DNA from: a virus
Length of the DNA stretch: 54,002 nucleotides
Strand: one strand, 5' to 3'
IMG/VR virus record: IMGVR_UViG_3300018481_000027
Coordinates: 1-54,002 of that record
How positions within the stretch are numbered: the first letter of the stretch is position 1; every line of letters starts with the position of its first letter. A program made the position numbers and the translations under genes. Under the pieces are notes generated by a model. The model did no database searches, was not told the origin of the DNA, and worked only from the letters and a program-made list of their open reading frames with translations. Shown in pieces: positions 7,425 to 14,232 of this stretch.

Positions 7425-8645
7425 TCACTCCCTTTCGTGTTGGTAGGCGAACTCGTAGAACTCGTCGCCGGTCATGTCGAAATGCTTGGTCTGGAAGCTC
7501 CGCTTCGACTTGAGCGAACGCCAGATGGCCCAGTCGATGGCTGCCTTGGACCGAAGGGCGTAGTAGAAGAGATCGGTGAACGGAGTGTTGATCCGGTCCG
7601 TACGTCCATGACTCTGTTCCCACAGCTTGTACGAATAGGTCAACGACCAGAACACCGTGGTATCCGTGGTGATGCAGTTCCAGCCTTCCGCCCCCGCCAC
7701 GTACTGAACGGCGTAGACCCACTCTTCCGTCTCGGGAATCTCCTCATGCTTGTGCCCATTCCACTCCGCGTAGTTGGTCACGTGCTTCAGCGATCGGAGA
7801 ATTTCCAGCTCGTAGTCGAAGTTGTAGAAGACGATCAACCGTGGATGCTTGGCCATCAGCTTCCGCAACTCTTTCATCCTCGATGGATGAGTGTTGGCCA
7901 CTCGCCGCATCTGCTGGAAGAGATCGGCCACATCGCGGATAGGTTTGTCATCGAACGGATTCCAGCGCCCATGCGATACTCGAGCCATGAGCAGCTCATC
8001 ATGCTCACACCACACGTTGATGGGATGCCGCACGGTTTCCTTGGCGTACGGCATGTGCACCAAAATGGCGTTACGGTGCTTGACCAAGCGGTTGACGTTG
8101 ACGTAGCGCTCGACCTTGAAGTACTTTACGAAGGGGGCCTGGATGACGTGCTCGCCCTTGAACTCAGTCCGGTTTCGGTAGAAGCCGTTGGCTACGAATA
8201 CGGGTATATAGTCTAACCACGTATCGCCGGGTGTCGCCGACAGCATTATCCAGCGGTTCGATTTCGCAATCTTCAGAAACGATTTCGACCACTTCCCAGA
8301 CCCAACCAGTCTCTGTTCGTCGAAGATAAAGAATGCGTTTTTCACCCCCACGTACTTCTCGATGTTGTTCCAGGAATCGACGGTGAGGACACCGTGCAGA
8401 GTAGCTTCTGGATCTCTGCCGATGCCGAACTTGGAGGCTTCCATCTCCCAGTCCAGAGAGTCTCGCTTCTTGGCGGTGGTGATCACGTAAATATCTTCAT
8501 GTTCTTCGGTCAGCGCGTAGAAAGCCAGCCCCACCCGGGTCTTACCTGAGCCCACGCCGCCCCAGAGGATGTTGCCGTCTTCCAGCTTGGCCAGTGCCTT
8601 CTTCTGGTGATCGGCCAGCTCCACCGCCGTGCGAATCTCTCCCAT
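7425..8645 (-). CDS. SF2 DNA helicase (SNF2/DEAD-type)
   Basis: 406 residues. Walker A GGVGSGKT (29-36), Walker B variant FIFDEQRLV (a DEQR box), motif [12 protein letters not shown], and a motif VI-like segment [13 protein letters not shown] with the arginine finger. These are ATP-driven translocases on duplex or single-stranded nucleic acid in phage replication and recombination. Start supported by AAAGGAGGTGACGGT. The length is compact, with no accessory domain, consistent with small phage helicases. It is not the replicative helicase domain, which is in the polymerase fusion. Confidence 0.85.
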   Translation of the reverse strand: MGEIRTAVELADHQKKALAKLEDGNILWGGVGSGKTRVGLAFYALTEEHEDIYVITTAKKRDSLDWEMEASKFGIGRDPEATLHGVLTVDSWNNIEKYVGVKNAFFIFDEQRLVGSGKWSKSFLKIAKSNRWIMLSATPGDTWLDYIPVFVANGFYRNRTEFKGEHVIQAPFVKYFKVERYVNVNRLVKHRNAILVHMPYAKETVRHPINVWCEHDELLMARVSHGRWNPFDDKPIRDVADLFQQMRRVANTHPSRMKELRKLMAKHPRLIVFYNFDYELEILRSLKHVTNYAEWNGHKHEEIPETEEWVYAVQYVAGAEGWNCITTDTTVFWSLTYSYKLWEQSHGRTDRINTPFTDLFYYALRSKAAIDWAIWRSLKSKRSFQTKHFDMTGDEFYEFAYQHERE

Positions 8646-8660
8646 ACCGTCACCTCCTTT

Positions 8661-8813
8661 CTAATTATTGATCTTGGGTTCCTCCGTGCGTACAAGGAGA
8701 ATCGAGTAACCGCATGCCTTGCAGCGAATATGTCCTTCGTGAGCCACGATCTGCTCGAAGATGGGAGCTTCCCAACCCCCGCATTCATCACAGAACACGG
8801 TATGGATGGTCAT
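8661..8813 (-). CDS. Zinc-ribbon protein (50 aa)
   Basis: Two CxxC knuckles (FCDECGG and RCKACGY) about 22 residues apart form a zinc ribbon. Product MTIHTVFCDECGGWEAP.... The gene lies directly upstream of the helicase. Likely a nucleic-acid or protein adaptor; role inferred from the fold class only. Confidence 0.75.
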   Translation of the reverse strand: MTIHTVFCDECGGWEAPIFEQIVAHEGHIRCKACGYSILLVRTEEPKINN

Positions 8814-8821
8814 TGACTCCA

Positions 8822-9022
8822 TTATCTATGTACCTCGGGGTCGTAGTAAGCCAGAGGAGTTATCCCCACTACAGCCAGACGATGAATTTCGGCGTTGTAG
8901 TACACACTGACTTCGCCTCGAGCATAAGCCCGCTTAGCCCCCTGGGCTTCTTCCTCGCTCTCCCAAGGTCCCCGTACCTCAACTTCTTCGGTCTCGGGGT
9001 TGAATATCACCAGGACCCACAT
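8822..9022 (-). CDS. Hypothetical protein (66 aa)
   Basis: ATG with CAAGGAGGCGAGGTA upstream. Product MWVLVIFNPETEEVEVRGPW... looks like a ferredoxin-like or SPOR-like small alpha/beta domain (strand, EEEAQGAKRAYARG helix, strand). Function unknown. Confidence 0.75.
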   Translation of the reverse strand: MWVLVIFNPETEEVEVRGPWESEEEAQGAKRAYARGEVSVYYNAEIHRLAVVGITPLAYYDPEVHR

Positions 9023-9037
9023 TACCTCGCCTCCTTG

Positions 9038-9262
9038 CTAGGTGTTGGACATCTCCAAAGTAGCTTCCCGGTCTTCTTCGTCCTTGATCCGTTTAGCTTC
9101 TTCTCGCTGCGCCTTCTGATACTGCTGGATGAGCTTCTCGACGCGCTGATGGTCTTCCTTCTGAGCCGCGGCGTAGAGCGCCTGGAGTCGACCCAACTTG
9201 TTCAGCGTCCTGTCGATCTCGGTACCGATCTCATCCAGAGTTGCGTTGCTCACGTCGAACAT
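9038..9262 (-). CDS. Coiled-coil protein (74 aa)
   Basis: Almost entirely helical and charged (RTLNKLGRLQALYAAAQKED...). Its start overlaps the end of the 101-aa gene. Probably oligomeric. Unknown function. Confidence 0.7.
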   Translation of the reverse strand: MFDVSNATLDEIGTEIDRTLNKLGRLQALYAAAQKEDHQRVEKLIQQYQKAQREEAKRIKDEEDREATLEMSNT

Positions 9263-9536
9263 TCTCGAGGACTTCCGGTTGATCGATGGGTGGCCATACC
9301 GTCCCTTCCGCTACGGGATGTTCTGCCGCGCTACCAGTGTCTAGCCCCGCCTTCTCCAGCGCTGCCTTCGGAGCCCGTACAATCCAGGCTCCGCCCACCT
9401 CGGGACCGAAGTGCATGGCACTGAATCCCTCAAGATCCGGCCACAGCAACTCCAAGCGAGCCCCGTGCATCGCTGCCCTATTCGGCAGCATGTCCGGAAA
9501 AATCCACACCGGACCGAAGGGAGTCTCTTGTCTCAC
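9231..9536 (-). CDS. Hypothetical protein (101 aa)
   Basis: GTG start preceded by GAAAGGTGGTGAC. Mixed alpha/beta protein (PFGPVWIFPDMLPNRA...EVGGAWIVRAPKAALEKAG). No catalytic or metal motif. Overlaps the coiled-coil gene by 32 nt. Confidence 0.7.
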   Translation of the reverse strand: MRQETPFGPVWIFPDMLPNRAAMHGARLELLWPDLEGFSAMHFGPEVGGAWIVRAPKAALEKAGLDTGSAAEHPVAEGTVWPPIDQPEVLENVRREQRNSG

Positions 9537-9548
9537 GTCACCACCTTT

Positions 9549-9869
9549 CTAACTTTGCAGTATGAGACCGCGTCTTCGTTCGATGATGTTGCAAATCGGA
9601 CAGCTGTCACCGTCGTAGAAACCATGCTCCAGACATGACGAGCGGAGAAGATTTCGATGTACCTTCACCGCTCGCTGCGACCACATCCGATACTTGTACT
9701 GGAAGCAGACGTGACAGAACTTCGGTCCATCATGCCCTTGCCTCTGCCTACGCACGAAGCGAATGCGAAAACGCGTACGCAGTCCGCACACCGTGGTTCC
9801 ATCGATGTACATCCGATGAGTGCGACGTGGGCGTTGGCCCGTGGTGAGAGCTACCCACGCTGTGTACAT
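9549..9869 (-). CDS. Cys/His-rich, probable zinc-binding protein (106 aa)
   Basis: Start overlaps the upstream stop (TGATG). Contains VCGLRTR, FCHVCFQYK and a C-terminal SCLEHGFYDGDSCPICN block, enough ligands for one or two zinc ions. Strongly basic middle (RFRIRFVRRQRQG) suggests nucleic-acid contact. No named family recognised. Confidence 0.7.
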   Translation of the reverse strand: MYTAWVALTTGQRPRRTHRMYIDGTTVCGLRTRFRIRFVRRQRQGHDGPKFCHVCFQYKYRMWSQRAVKVHRNLLRSSCLEHGFYDGDSCPICNIIERRRGLILQS

Positions 9870-10135
9870 CAGAAATTGACCTCCTGGTTGCTGGTCACCC
9901 GCCCATTGCGGTGGACGCTGATCGAGCAGTGAAAGAGACCGATGATCACCACTCCGTTGTCGGGGCGCTGCGAGTAGAACAGACCGTCGGGCAAATATCC
10001 GCTTCCCCCCGGCGCCCGTGGCAGCTCACTCATCATGTACCACACCCCGTCCAGGGTGGCTTTTTGCGTCTTGGTGACCGGGTAGTCGTAGGCCCCCCAG
10101 GTCAGATCTCCTTTCCGACCTGCAAACTTGGCCAT
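9869..10135 (-). CDS. Hypothetical protein (88 aa)
   Basis: ATG at 10135 chosen because AGAAAGGAGAAGT precedes it; the open frame extends upstream only over another gene. Product MAKFAGRKGDLTWGAYDYP..., beta-rich. Function unknown. Confidence 0.7.
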   Translation of the reverse strand: MAKFAGRKGDLTWGAYDYPVTKTQKATLDGVWYMMSELPRAPGGSGYLPDGLFYSQRPDNGVVIIGLFHCSISVHRNGRVTSNQEVNF

Positions 10136-10161
10136 ACTTCTCCTTTCTTGCATCGCGGGAT

Positions 10162-10197
10162 GTACTACTGGCCAATACAACTGAGTCAGTAGTACAA
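10162..10197. promoter_or_regulatory. Perfect 10-bp inverted repeat between small genes
   Basis: TGTACTACTG and its exact complement CAGTAGTACA flank a 16-nt loop in the leader of the 88-aa gene. There is no T run, so it is not an intrinsic terminator. It may be an RNA hairpin affecting stability or translation, or a dimer-binding site. Confidence 0.5.
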
Positions 10198-10206
10198 TGT
10201 TGCCTC

Positions 10207-10326
10207 CTACCGGCGGCAGGAAGCCCAGAACTTCAGATACCAGGCCTTCTCCTCCGGGGTCTTCGACTCCCACCACCCCGCGGCGAGCAAGGGAAGGCAC
10301 TTCCTCAGTTCCTCGTTGCTGATCAT
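10207..10326 (-). CDS. Small hypothetical protein (39 aa)
   Basis: Excellent ribosome binding site (ATAGGAGGTGAAAC) before ATG. Product MISNEELRKCLPLLAAGWW... ends KFWASCRR. Compact Trp-rich helix hairpin. Unknown function. Confidence 0.65.
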   Translation of the reverse strand: MISNEELRKCLPLLAAGWWESKTPEEKAWYLKFWASCRR

Positions 10327-10336
10327 GTTTCACCTC

Positions 10337-10570
10337 CTATCTACCGATCTCCTGTACTACCAAATATCCCTTGTGGGCTTCCAGGATGTTGTCGGTCTTG
10401 TCCTCATGCCCGATCAATACCTGAGCTGACCCGGGATGTCGAGACCGAATGGCCAGATACTCCTCTTCCTTGATCGGTAGGCACTCAAGGCAGTCGGAGT
10501 CGTTGCATTCGCAGAAGATGAGCGTCTCCGAGGTAGTGGCCCGCTTCAACAATCGATCAAGCCACCTCAT
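10337..10570 (-). CDS. Conserved actinobacterial small protein (77 aa)
   Basis: ATG overlaps the upstream stop (AATGA). The core LIFCECNDSDCLECLPI...SRHPGSAQVLIGHEDK...HKGYLVVQE resembles a small Cys-containing family widespread in actinobacteria. Cysteines FCEC/DCLEC may bind metal. Role unknown. Confidence 0.75.
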   Translation of the reverse strand: MRWLDRLLKRATTSETLIFCECNDSDCLECLPIKEEEYLAIRSRHPGSAQVLIGHEDKTDNILEAHKGYLVVQEIGR

Positions 10571-10851
10571 TTCATCATCCCCTCCACCTCGATGCGCAGA
10601 CGCTGAAGCGTCTGGTAGGTTCCCTTCTTGTCTGACATCATGGCGCGCCACGCCGCTTCGGTAGCGATGTTGAGCGGCTCTACCAGCTGTACTACCATCT
10701 GGTTGATGGCTTCTCTGTCGGTGTCGTCGACCCCCAGCTGCCGGGCCATACCCCGCGTGTAGGCCGTCAAATATGCCACGGCGCCGAGATACTGCGCCCG
10801 CTTGAGATCGTCGTCACTCAGCTCGGGCTGATCCCCGTTGGGTCCGATCAC
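10567..10851 (-). CDS. Hypothetical protein (94 aa)
   Basis: GTG start overlapping the phosphatase stop (GTGA) and preceded by AAGGAGAGC. Helical protein (QPELSDDDLKRAQYLGAVAY...). Coupled to both neighbours. Unknown function. Confidence 0.7.
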   Translation of the reverse strand: MIGPNGDQPELSDDDLKRAQYLGAVAYLTAYTRGMARQLGVDDTDREAINQMVVQLVEPLNIATEAAWRAMMSDKKGTYQTLQRLRIEVEGMMK

Positions 10852-11384
10852 TTCATGCTCTCCTTGAACATCTTGTCCAAGTGCTTCCCTCGGCGCCACT
10901 CAACGGCTTCGAGGAAATCGATGCCCGCGTTCTCGGCGCATTCCCGATCTTCGGACCGGTCGCCGACGAAGAGCGCCATCCCCATGGGATATGACTCTCC
11001 GTGGTTGGCGAACAACCACTGCCGAGCGTTGTAGATCATGCCCGGCGCGGGCTTACGGCAGTCGCACTGGGCATCAGGCTTGTGCGGGCAGTAGACGATC
11101 TTGTCGATCGTGTTGTTGCTCTGCCGGATGGTCTCGTTCATGGCATCGACGCAGGTCTGCTCGTCCATGAAGCCGAGTCCAATGCCGCCCTGGTTGGAGA
11201 TACCGACAATCCTCCACCCGAGATCCCGATACCCCTGGAGCAAATCGGGGACCCCGGGGAAGATCACCACGTCCTCCTTGGTATTGACGAACCGCCCCAG
11301 CTCGTCCTTGCCGTAGCGGACAGTTCCGTCGATGTCGCAGTACAGCACGGGTACCTTCTTCCCACCAATCGTGGGTGCGTTCAT
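10848..11384 (-). CDS. HAD-superfamily phosphatase (GmhB/PNKP-like)
   Basis: 178 residues. Motif I DIDGT (17-21), motif II SNQGG, a zinc loop CPH...C-D-C-RKPAPGM, and motif III/IV GDRSEDRECA. The C-x-H...C-x-C loop is the signature of the HisB-N/GmhB branch, which hydrolyses phosphate esters; related phage enzymes act as polynucleotide 3'-phosphatases. No kinase domain is present. In a phage, DNA or RNA end repair is a reasonable but unproven role. Confidence 0.85.
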   Translation of the reverse strand: MNAPTIGGKKVPVLYCDIDGTVRYGKDELGRFVNTKEDVVIFPGVPDLLQGYRDLGWRIVGISNQGGIGLGFMDEQTCVDAMNETIRQSNNTIDKIVYCPHKPDAQCDCRKPAPGMIYNARQWLFANHGESYPMGMALFVGDRSEDRECAENAGIDFLEAVEWRRGKHLDKMFKESMK

Positions 11385-11659
11385 CTTCGTATTGCCTCCT
11401 CATCGATTGCGTCCTGTTTTGTACCGATGGCGTCACCGGTCCACATCTCCGACACGATATGCATGAGCATCGTGTCGTTCAGGCGGTCGAACGTACTGGT
11501 GATCTGGGTTCCCGGACTGAGAGCCCAGAGTTCACCCTCGGCCACCCGAAGATGAAATTCCTGCGGGTGATCCACGCTGCGGTAGAGCACGACCTTCTCA
11601 TCGTCCTTGGACTTTCCGGCGAACACCGGGACGTATCGGAAGGGCGAAAGATCGTTCAC
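11381..11659 (-). CDS. Hypothetical protein (92 aa)
   Basis: Stop overlaps the phosphatase ATG (ATGA). Beta-rich N-terminus (FRYVPVFAGKSKDDEKVVLY) and acidic C-terminus. Function unknown. Confidence 0.7.
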   Translation of the reverse strand: MNDLSPFRYVPVFAGKSKDDEKVVLYRSVDHPQEFHLRVAEGELWALSPGTQITSTFDRLNDTMLMHIVSEMWTGDAIGTKQDAIDEEAIRR

Positions 11660-11877
11660 GAGCGTCTTCTCCTGTTCGTTCGCGTGACCCCCCGCAGGAT
11701 GCGACGGGCCTCGGCTTCGTTCTCCTCCGGGGTACCGGAGAAGTCACCCGAGATGAGGAACGCGCTTCCGTTCTTCTGGGTGATCAGTGCTGCATGCCTC
11801 GAGATGCTCGCGATGAACATCTCTTCGTGCTGCCCCTCCAGTTCATCAAGGATATCGTCAAGATCTCCGTGGAACAT
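11656..11877 (-). CDS. Hypothetical protein (73 aa)
   Basis: ATG behind AAGGAGGTGGGGCCCC. Acidic N-terminal helix (DLDDILDELEGQHEEMF), a beta hairpin, and a C-terminal NRRRRS. An intrinsic terminator lies only a few bases upstream of its binding site, so expression may depend on read-through. Confidence 0.7.
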   Translation of the reverse strand: MFHGDLDDILDELEGQHEEMFIASISRHAALITQKNGSAFLISGDFSGTPEENEAEARRILRGVTRTNRRRRS

Positions 11878-11894
11878 GGGGCCCCACCTCCTTG

Positions 11895-11924
11895 AAAAAA
11901 GAGAAGCCGTGTATGGGCTTCTCT
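11895..11924 (-). terminator. Intrinsic terminator abutting the next gene's ribosome binding site
   Basis: Minus-strand AGAGAAGCC/GGCTTCTCT stem with the recurrent ACACGG loop, followed by six Ts, then CAAGGAGG of the 73-aa gene. No promoter is seen between. Confidence 0.8.
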
Positions 11925-11930
11925 AATGGA

Positions 11931-12173
11931 TTACTGCTGTCGTTCGATGTTGGTTAGCACCATCAGGTCGAATTCGTCGAGCTCCACCTTGTTCTCGTTG
12001 AGTACGTGACACAGGTAGGCGATCTGCTCGTTGAGAGAGTGCACCGTCTGCGCCTGCATGACATTGCAGCAGGCGATATGGCGAATTCTCTTTCGGAGCT
12101 TGCGGCCAACCAGTAGTTCGTACGCGGCGAGGGCACCAAGGGTGGCGCCGACGATTTGAATATGATCGGGCAT
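11931..12173 (-). CDS. Membrane-anchored small protein (80 aa), paralogue of 34024-34311
   Basis: ATG behind AGAAAGGAAGTT. N-terminal TM helix (IQIVGATLGALAAYELLV), a basic stretch, then a cytoplasmic helical tail with NENKVELDEFDLMVLTNI. The tail matches ENDVEPSEFDKVILEGI in the gene at 34024, so the two are paralogues. Monocistronic unit: promoter P3 upstream, terminator downstream. Confidence 0.75.
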   Translation of the reverse strand: MPDHIQIVGATLGALAAYELLVGRKLRKRIRHIACCNVMQAQTVHSLNEQIAYLCHVLNENKVELDEFDLMVLTNIERQQ

Positions 12174-12204
12174 AACTTCCTTTCTAGGGATAGCGAGTGG
12201 TCTC

Positions 12205-12230
12205 ACTATATGCCCAGTTTTTGCCGCGAA
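12205..12230 (-). promoter_or_regulatory. Recurring phage promoter (P3)
   Basis: Distal TTCGCG, degenerate proximal box, -10 TATAGT, at the standard 14-nt distance. The distal box shares bases with the T run of the preceding terminator. Confidence 0.7.
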
Positions 12231-12259
12231 AAAAGAGAAGCCGTGATGGCTCCTCTCCT
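12229..12259 (-). terminator. Intrinsic terminator after the 84-aa gene
   Basis: GAGAGGAGCC/GGCTTCTC stem with ATCACGG loop and T6, directly followed by promoter P3. Confidence 0.8.
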
Positions 12260-12266
12260 TGAACTA

Positions 12267-12521
12267 CTAGAGCTGGGGGTGCTCCGTGTTGACGAGGTAC
12301 AGATCTCCTCCGCGTGCGAGGGGAAATACGATACCGCCGCCCGGCTTGTCGATCAGATGCTGAAGCTGCTCGGGGGTAGCGAAGGCCCAGATGTTTCCAC
12401 CGCGCATGTTTAGCGCGATGGCGACGAGGGCGCCTGCTCCCACGAGGGCTCCAGAAGTGAATGCGATGGCCGTGCGATGGTTCTGTACGAACGCTCGGGT
12501 GCGGGTAATCTGGTTCTTCAT
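12267..12521 (-). CDS. Single-pass membrane protein (84 aa)
   Basis: ATG behind CAAGGAGTATCC. Basic N-terminus, TM helix (TAIAFTSGALVGAGALVAIAL), then a soluble tail (FATPEQLQHLIDKPGGG...). Driven by promoter P2. Function unknown. Confidence 0.75.
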   Translation of the reverse strand: MKNQITRTRAFVQNHRTAIAFTSGALVGAGALVAIALNMRGGNIWAFATPEQLQHLIDKPGGGIVFPLARGGDLYLVNTEHPQL

Positions 12522-12549
12522 GGATACTCCTTGGGGTAGTAGTTGTTCT

Positions 12550-12575
12550 ATTACACCCCGTGATTTTCCCGCGAT
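12550..12575 (-). promoter_or_regulatory. Recurring phage promoter (P2)
   Basis: Distal ATCGCG, proximal ATCACG, -10 TGTAAT. It overlaps the end of the 57-aa gene and drives the 84-aa membrane gene. Confidence 0.7.
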
Positions 12576-12748
12576 TACGGCTTGAGCATCTCCTTCACGG
12601 GAGGATATACATCCATCCCGATCTGCGAGAACTCGCGTATGGCCAAGGCCCCAAATCCCGCAGCCAGGATTCCGAAGCCCAGAGATATAGCCCCAGCCAC
12701 TAGTCCCTTGGCCAGGTGACTGGGGTAGAACTCCATCGATTCGTTCAC
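12575..12748 (-). CDS. Small membrane protein (57 aa)
   Basis: GTG overlaps the upstream stop (GTGA). One Gly/Ala-rich hydrophobic segment (GLVAGAISLGFGILAAGFGALA) followed by a soluble tail. Too small to classify. Confidence 0.65.
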   Translation of the reverse strand: MNESMEFYPSHLAKGLVAGAISLGFGILAAGFGALAIREFSQIGMDVYPPVKEMLKP

Positions 12749-12999
12749 TGCTTTCGCTTCTCCTCTTCCTTGAGTAGCAACTCCATGTCTTCGCGGAACG
12801 GCTCGATCGCCTTTACCAGCGACTTGAGCGTGGCCTGCATGGCTGCCGCCAGCTGTCGTCCGAAATCCCCCATAACTGCGAGGAAGTTGACAAGGAAGGC
12901 CTCTACTTCTTCATCCGTAGCCTCGAGTGCCGTACGCCCGTCCTTGAACCTGAAACCCGCTTCGTGCATGATCTGACGAACTTCGTCGTGCTTGGTCAC
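12745..12999 (-). CDS. Helical hypothetical protein (84 aa)
   Basis: GTG start overlapping the regulator's stop. Charged, coiled-coil-like C-terminus (PFREDMELLLKEEEKRKQ). Translationally coupled to the ArsR-type regulator, so it may modulate it; inference. Confidence 0.7.
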   Translation of the reverse strand: MTKHDEVRQIMHEAGFRFKDGRTALEATDEEVEAFLVNFLAVMGDFGRQLAAAMQATLKSLVKAIEPFREDMELLLKEEEKRKQ

Positions 13000-13589
13000 G
13001 ACAGGTTCCCGTTGGACAGTCGGGTCGCCTCGAACATCAGCACGCTGAGGGCGGCCTCCTTGGTCTCCGTCTCGGGCTTCTTGGCCACGCGTAAGGCCGA
13101 GGCAGCCTCGATCTTCTCAGCCTGCTCGAGAAGCTTGTCGCAGGCCTTGGATAGCTGCTCGAAGCCCTTCTCATCGAGTCGAACCAGCGATCGACGCAGC
13201 TGCGAATCGGGGTTGTCGAAACCTCCGGCCCCTGCTGCGATCTGTGCGTAGGTGCTGATCACCTGTAGCGACGAACCAACCGCTGACTGCTTGGCGATCG
13301 GTGCCGCAGCCGCCCACTGTTCAGCGGTGATGGTCGGGCGTGCCTTCGCCCGATAGTGGTGTTCCACCGCTCCGCGGACCCGAGTCTCGTCCACCAGAGT
13401 GATCATCCCGAGCTCTTCGAGCGTTCTGACGTGGTAGGCGACGGTACCCAGACTCGCACTGAGCCACCCTGCCAGCTGATTCGGTGAGGCCTTACGCTCG
13501 TCGAGCATCGCGAGAATGCGCACGCGCAACGGGTGACCCATCGCCTTCACGTAGCGCGGATCATCGATCGAGGTGATAGCCTTGCTCAT
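12996..13589 (-). CDS. ArsR-type winged-helix transcriptional regulator (197 aa)
   Basis: ATG at 13589 with AAGGAAGGACAGT upstream. Residues 10-75 form a winged helix: PRYVKAMGHPLRVRILAMLDE, recognition region SPNQLAGWLSASLGTVAYHV, wing ITLVDETRVRGAVEHHYRA. No metal-binding cysteine is present. The C-terminal ~110 residues are helical (dimer or ligand domain). A CAGATACTG site sits immediately before its own ribosome binding site, and the same site recurs at 4.3, 6.0-6.6 and 38.8 kb. Autoregulation through that site is a reasonable inference. Confidence 0.85.
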   Translation of the reverse strand: MSKAITSIDDPRYVKAMGHPLRVRILAMLDERKASPNQLAGWLSASLGTVAYHVRTLEELGMITLVDETRVRGAVEHHYRAKARPTITAEQWAAAAPIAKQSAVGSSLQVISTYAQIAAGAGGFDNPDSQLRRSLVRLDEKGFEQLSKACDKLLEQAEKIEAASALRVAKKPETETKEAALSVLMFEATRLSNGNLS

Positions 13590-13603
13590 ACTGTCCTTCC
13601 TTT

Positions 13604-13614
13604 CAGTATCTGTC
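13604..13614. promoter_or_regulatory. CAGATACTG operator-like site in the regulator leader
   Basis: CAG-ATA-CTG half-palindrome placed about 13 nt before the regulator start. It is identical in core to the sites clustered at 6.0-6.6 kb. Confidence 0.5.
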
Positions 13615-13642
13615 GAAAAAGGGGGACCCGGAGGCCCCCCTT
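13614..13642 (-). terminator. Intrinsic terminator after the Rpf-like gene
   Basis: AGGGGG-CCTCC-loop-CCCCCT stem followed by TTTTTT on the minus strand. Confidence 0.85.
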
Positions 13643-13653
13643 CTCGACTTAGC

Positions 13654-14115
13654 TTACCCGCAGGCGGCCCAGGGGGCCGTACCGTTTGCCCAGAACTCAC
13701 GACGGGCCGCGATCTCTTGATCTAGCGGAGACCAATCGTGATACGTAGCACGGTTATGATACGTACCAGGCATGAACTGAAATTTGCCGTAGGCGCCGGA
13801 TCCTCCCGCATTCGGCGTCGTATAGCGAATCGGGTCATACTCCGGACTCGTGCCGCTTTCCCCGTACCAGGTACAGTCGGGAATATAGAGATTCGTCCAG
13901 TGCTTCCACTGTCGGAGGCGCCTATTGTTATGGCGCTCGATCCGTCGGTGGTGACGGCGCTTCTCCTTCAAATATGCCTTCTTGAGCTCCTTGAAGTTTG
14001 TGTACTTGATCTTGACCTTGTGTTCCTTGGTTGGTGGTGCCCACCGCCAGTCCGCCGCTGCGGACGAGGTACACGTAAAGGTGAACAACAACAGCAGTAA
14101 TGCGAAGCGCTTCAC
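13654..14115 (-). CDS. Secreted Rpf/lysozyme-like transglycosylase
   Basis: 153 residues. GTG start with AGAAGGGGGATATTT upstream. N-terminal signal peptide (MKRFALLLLLFTFTCTSSAAA), a basic coiled linker (~45-85), then a lysozyme-like domain: CTWYGESGTSPEYDPIRY holds the catalytic Glu, GAYGKFQFMPGTYHN is the typical G-x-x-Q-F core, and the chain ends near WAAC. This matches resuscitation-promoting-factor and SLT-type peptidoglycan hydrolases. It may weaken host peptidoglycan at entry or release. It is transcribed between an ncRNA region and the ArsR regulator, far from the tail and lysis genes. Confidence 0.8.
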   Translation of the reverse strand: MKRFALLLLLFTFTCTSSAAADWRWAPPTKEHKVKIKYTNFKELKKAYLKEKRRHHRRIERHNNRRLRQWKHWTNLYIPDCTWYGESGTSPEYDPIRYTTPNAGGSGAYGKFQFMPGTYHNRATYHDWSPLDQEIAARREFWANGTAPWAACG

Positions 14116-14139
14116 AAATATCCCCCTTCTGGTTTAGCA

Positions 14140-14174
14140 GGGGTGTCCAACTTATGGGCAGAGTCAGACACCCC
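14140..14174 (-). promoter_or_regulatory. 8-bp leader hairpin upstream of the Rpf-like gene
   Basis: GGGGTGTC pairs perfectly with GACACCCC across a 19-nt loop in the 5' leader. It could protect the leader or control translation. Confidence 0.5.
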
Positions 14175-14197
14175 CGTTCCTTCTTTTCTTCGCCCAA

Positions 14198-14232
14198 AAA
14201 ATCAACCATCGACTAGGTTCGTAATGGCTAGA
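14198..14232 (-). terminator. Intrinsic terminator ending the ncRNA region
   Basis: TAGCCAT pairs with ATGGTTG (with G-U pairs) and is followed by a TTTTTT run on the minus strand. Confidence 0.65.
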
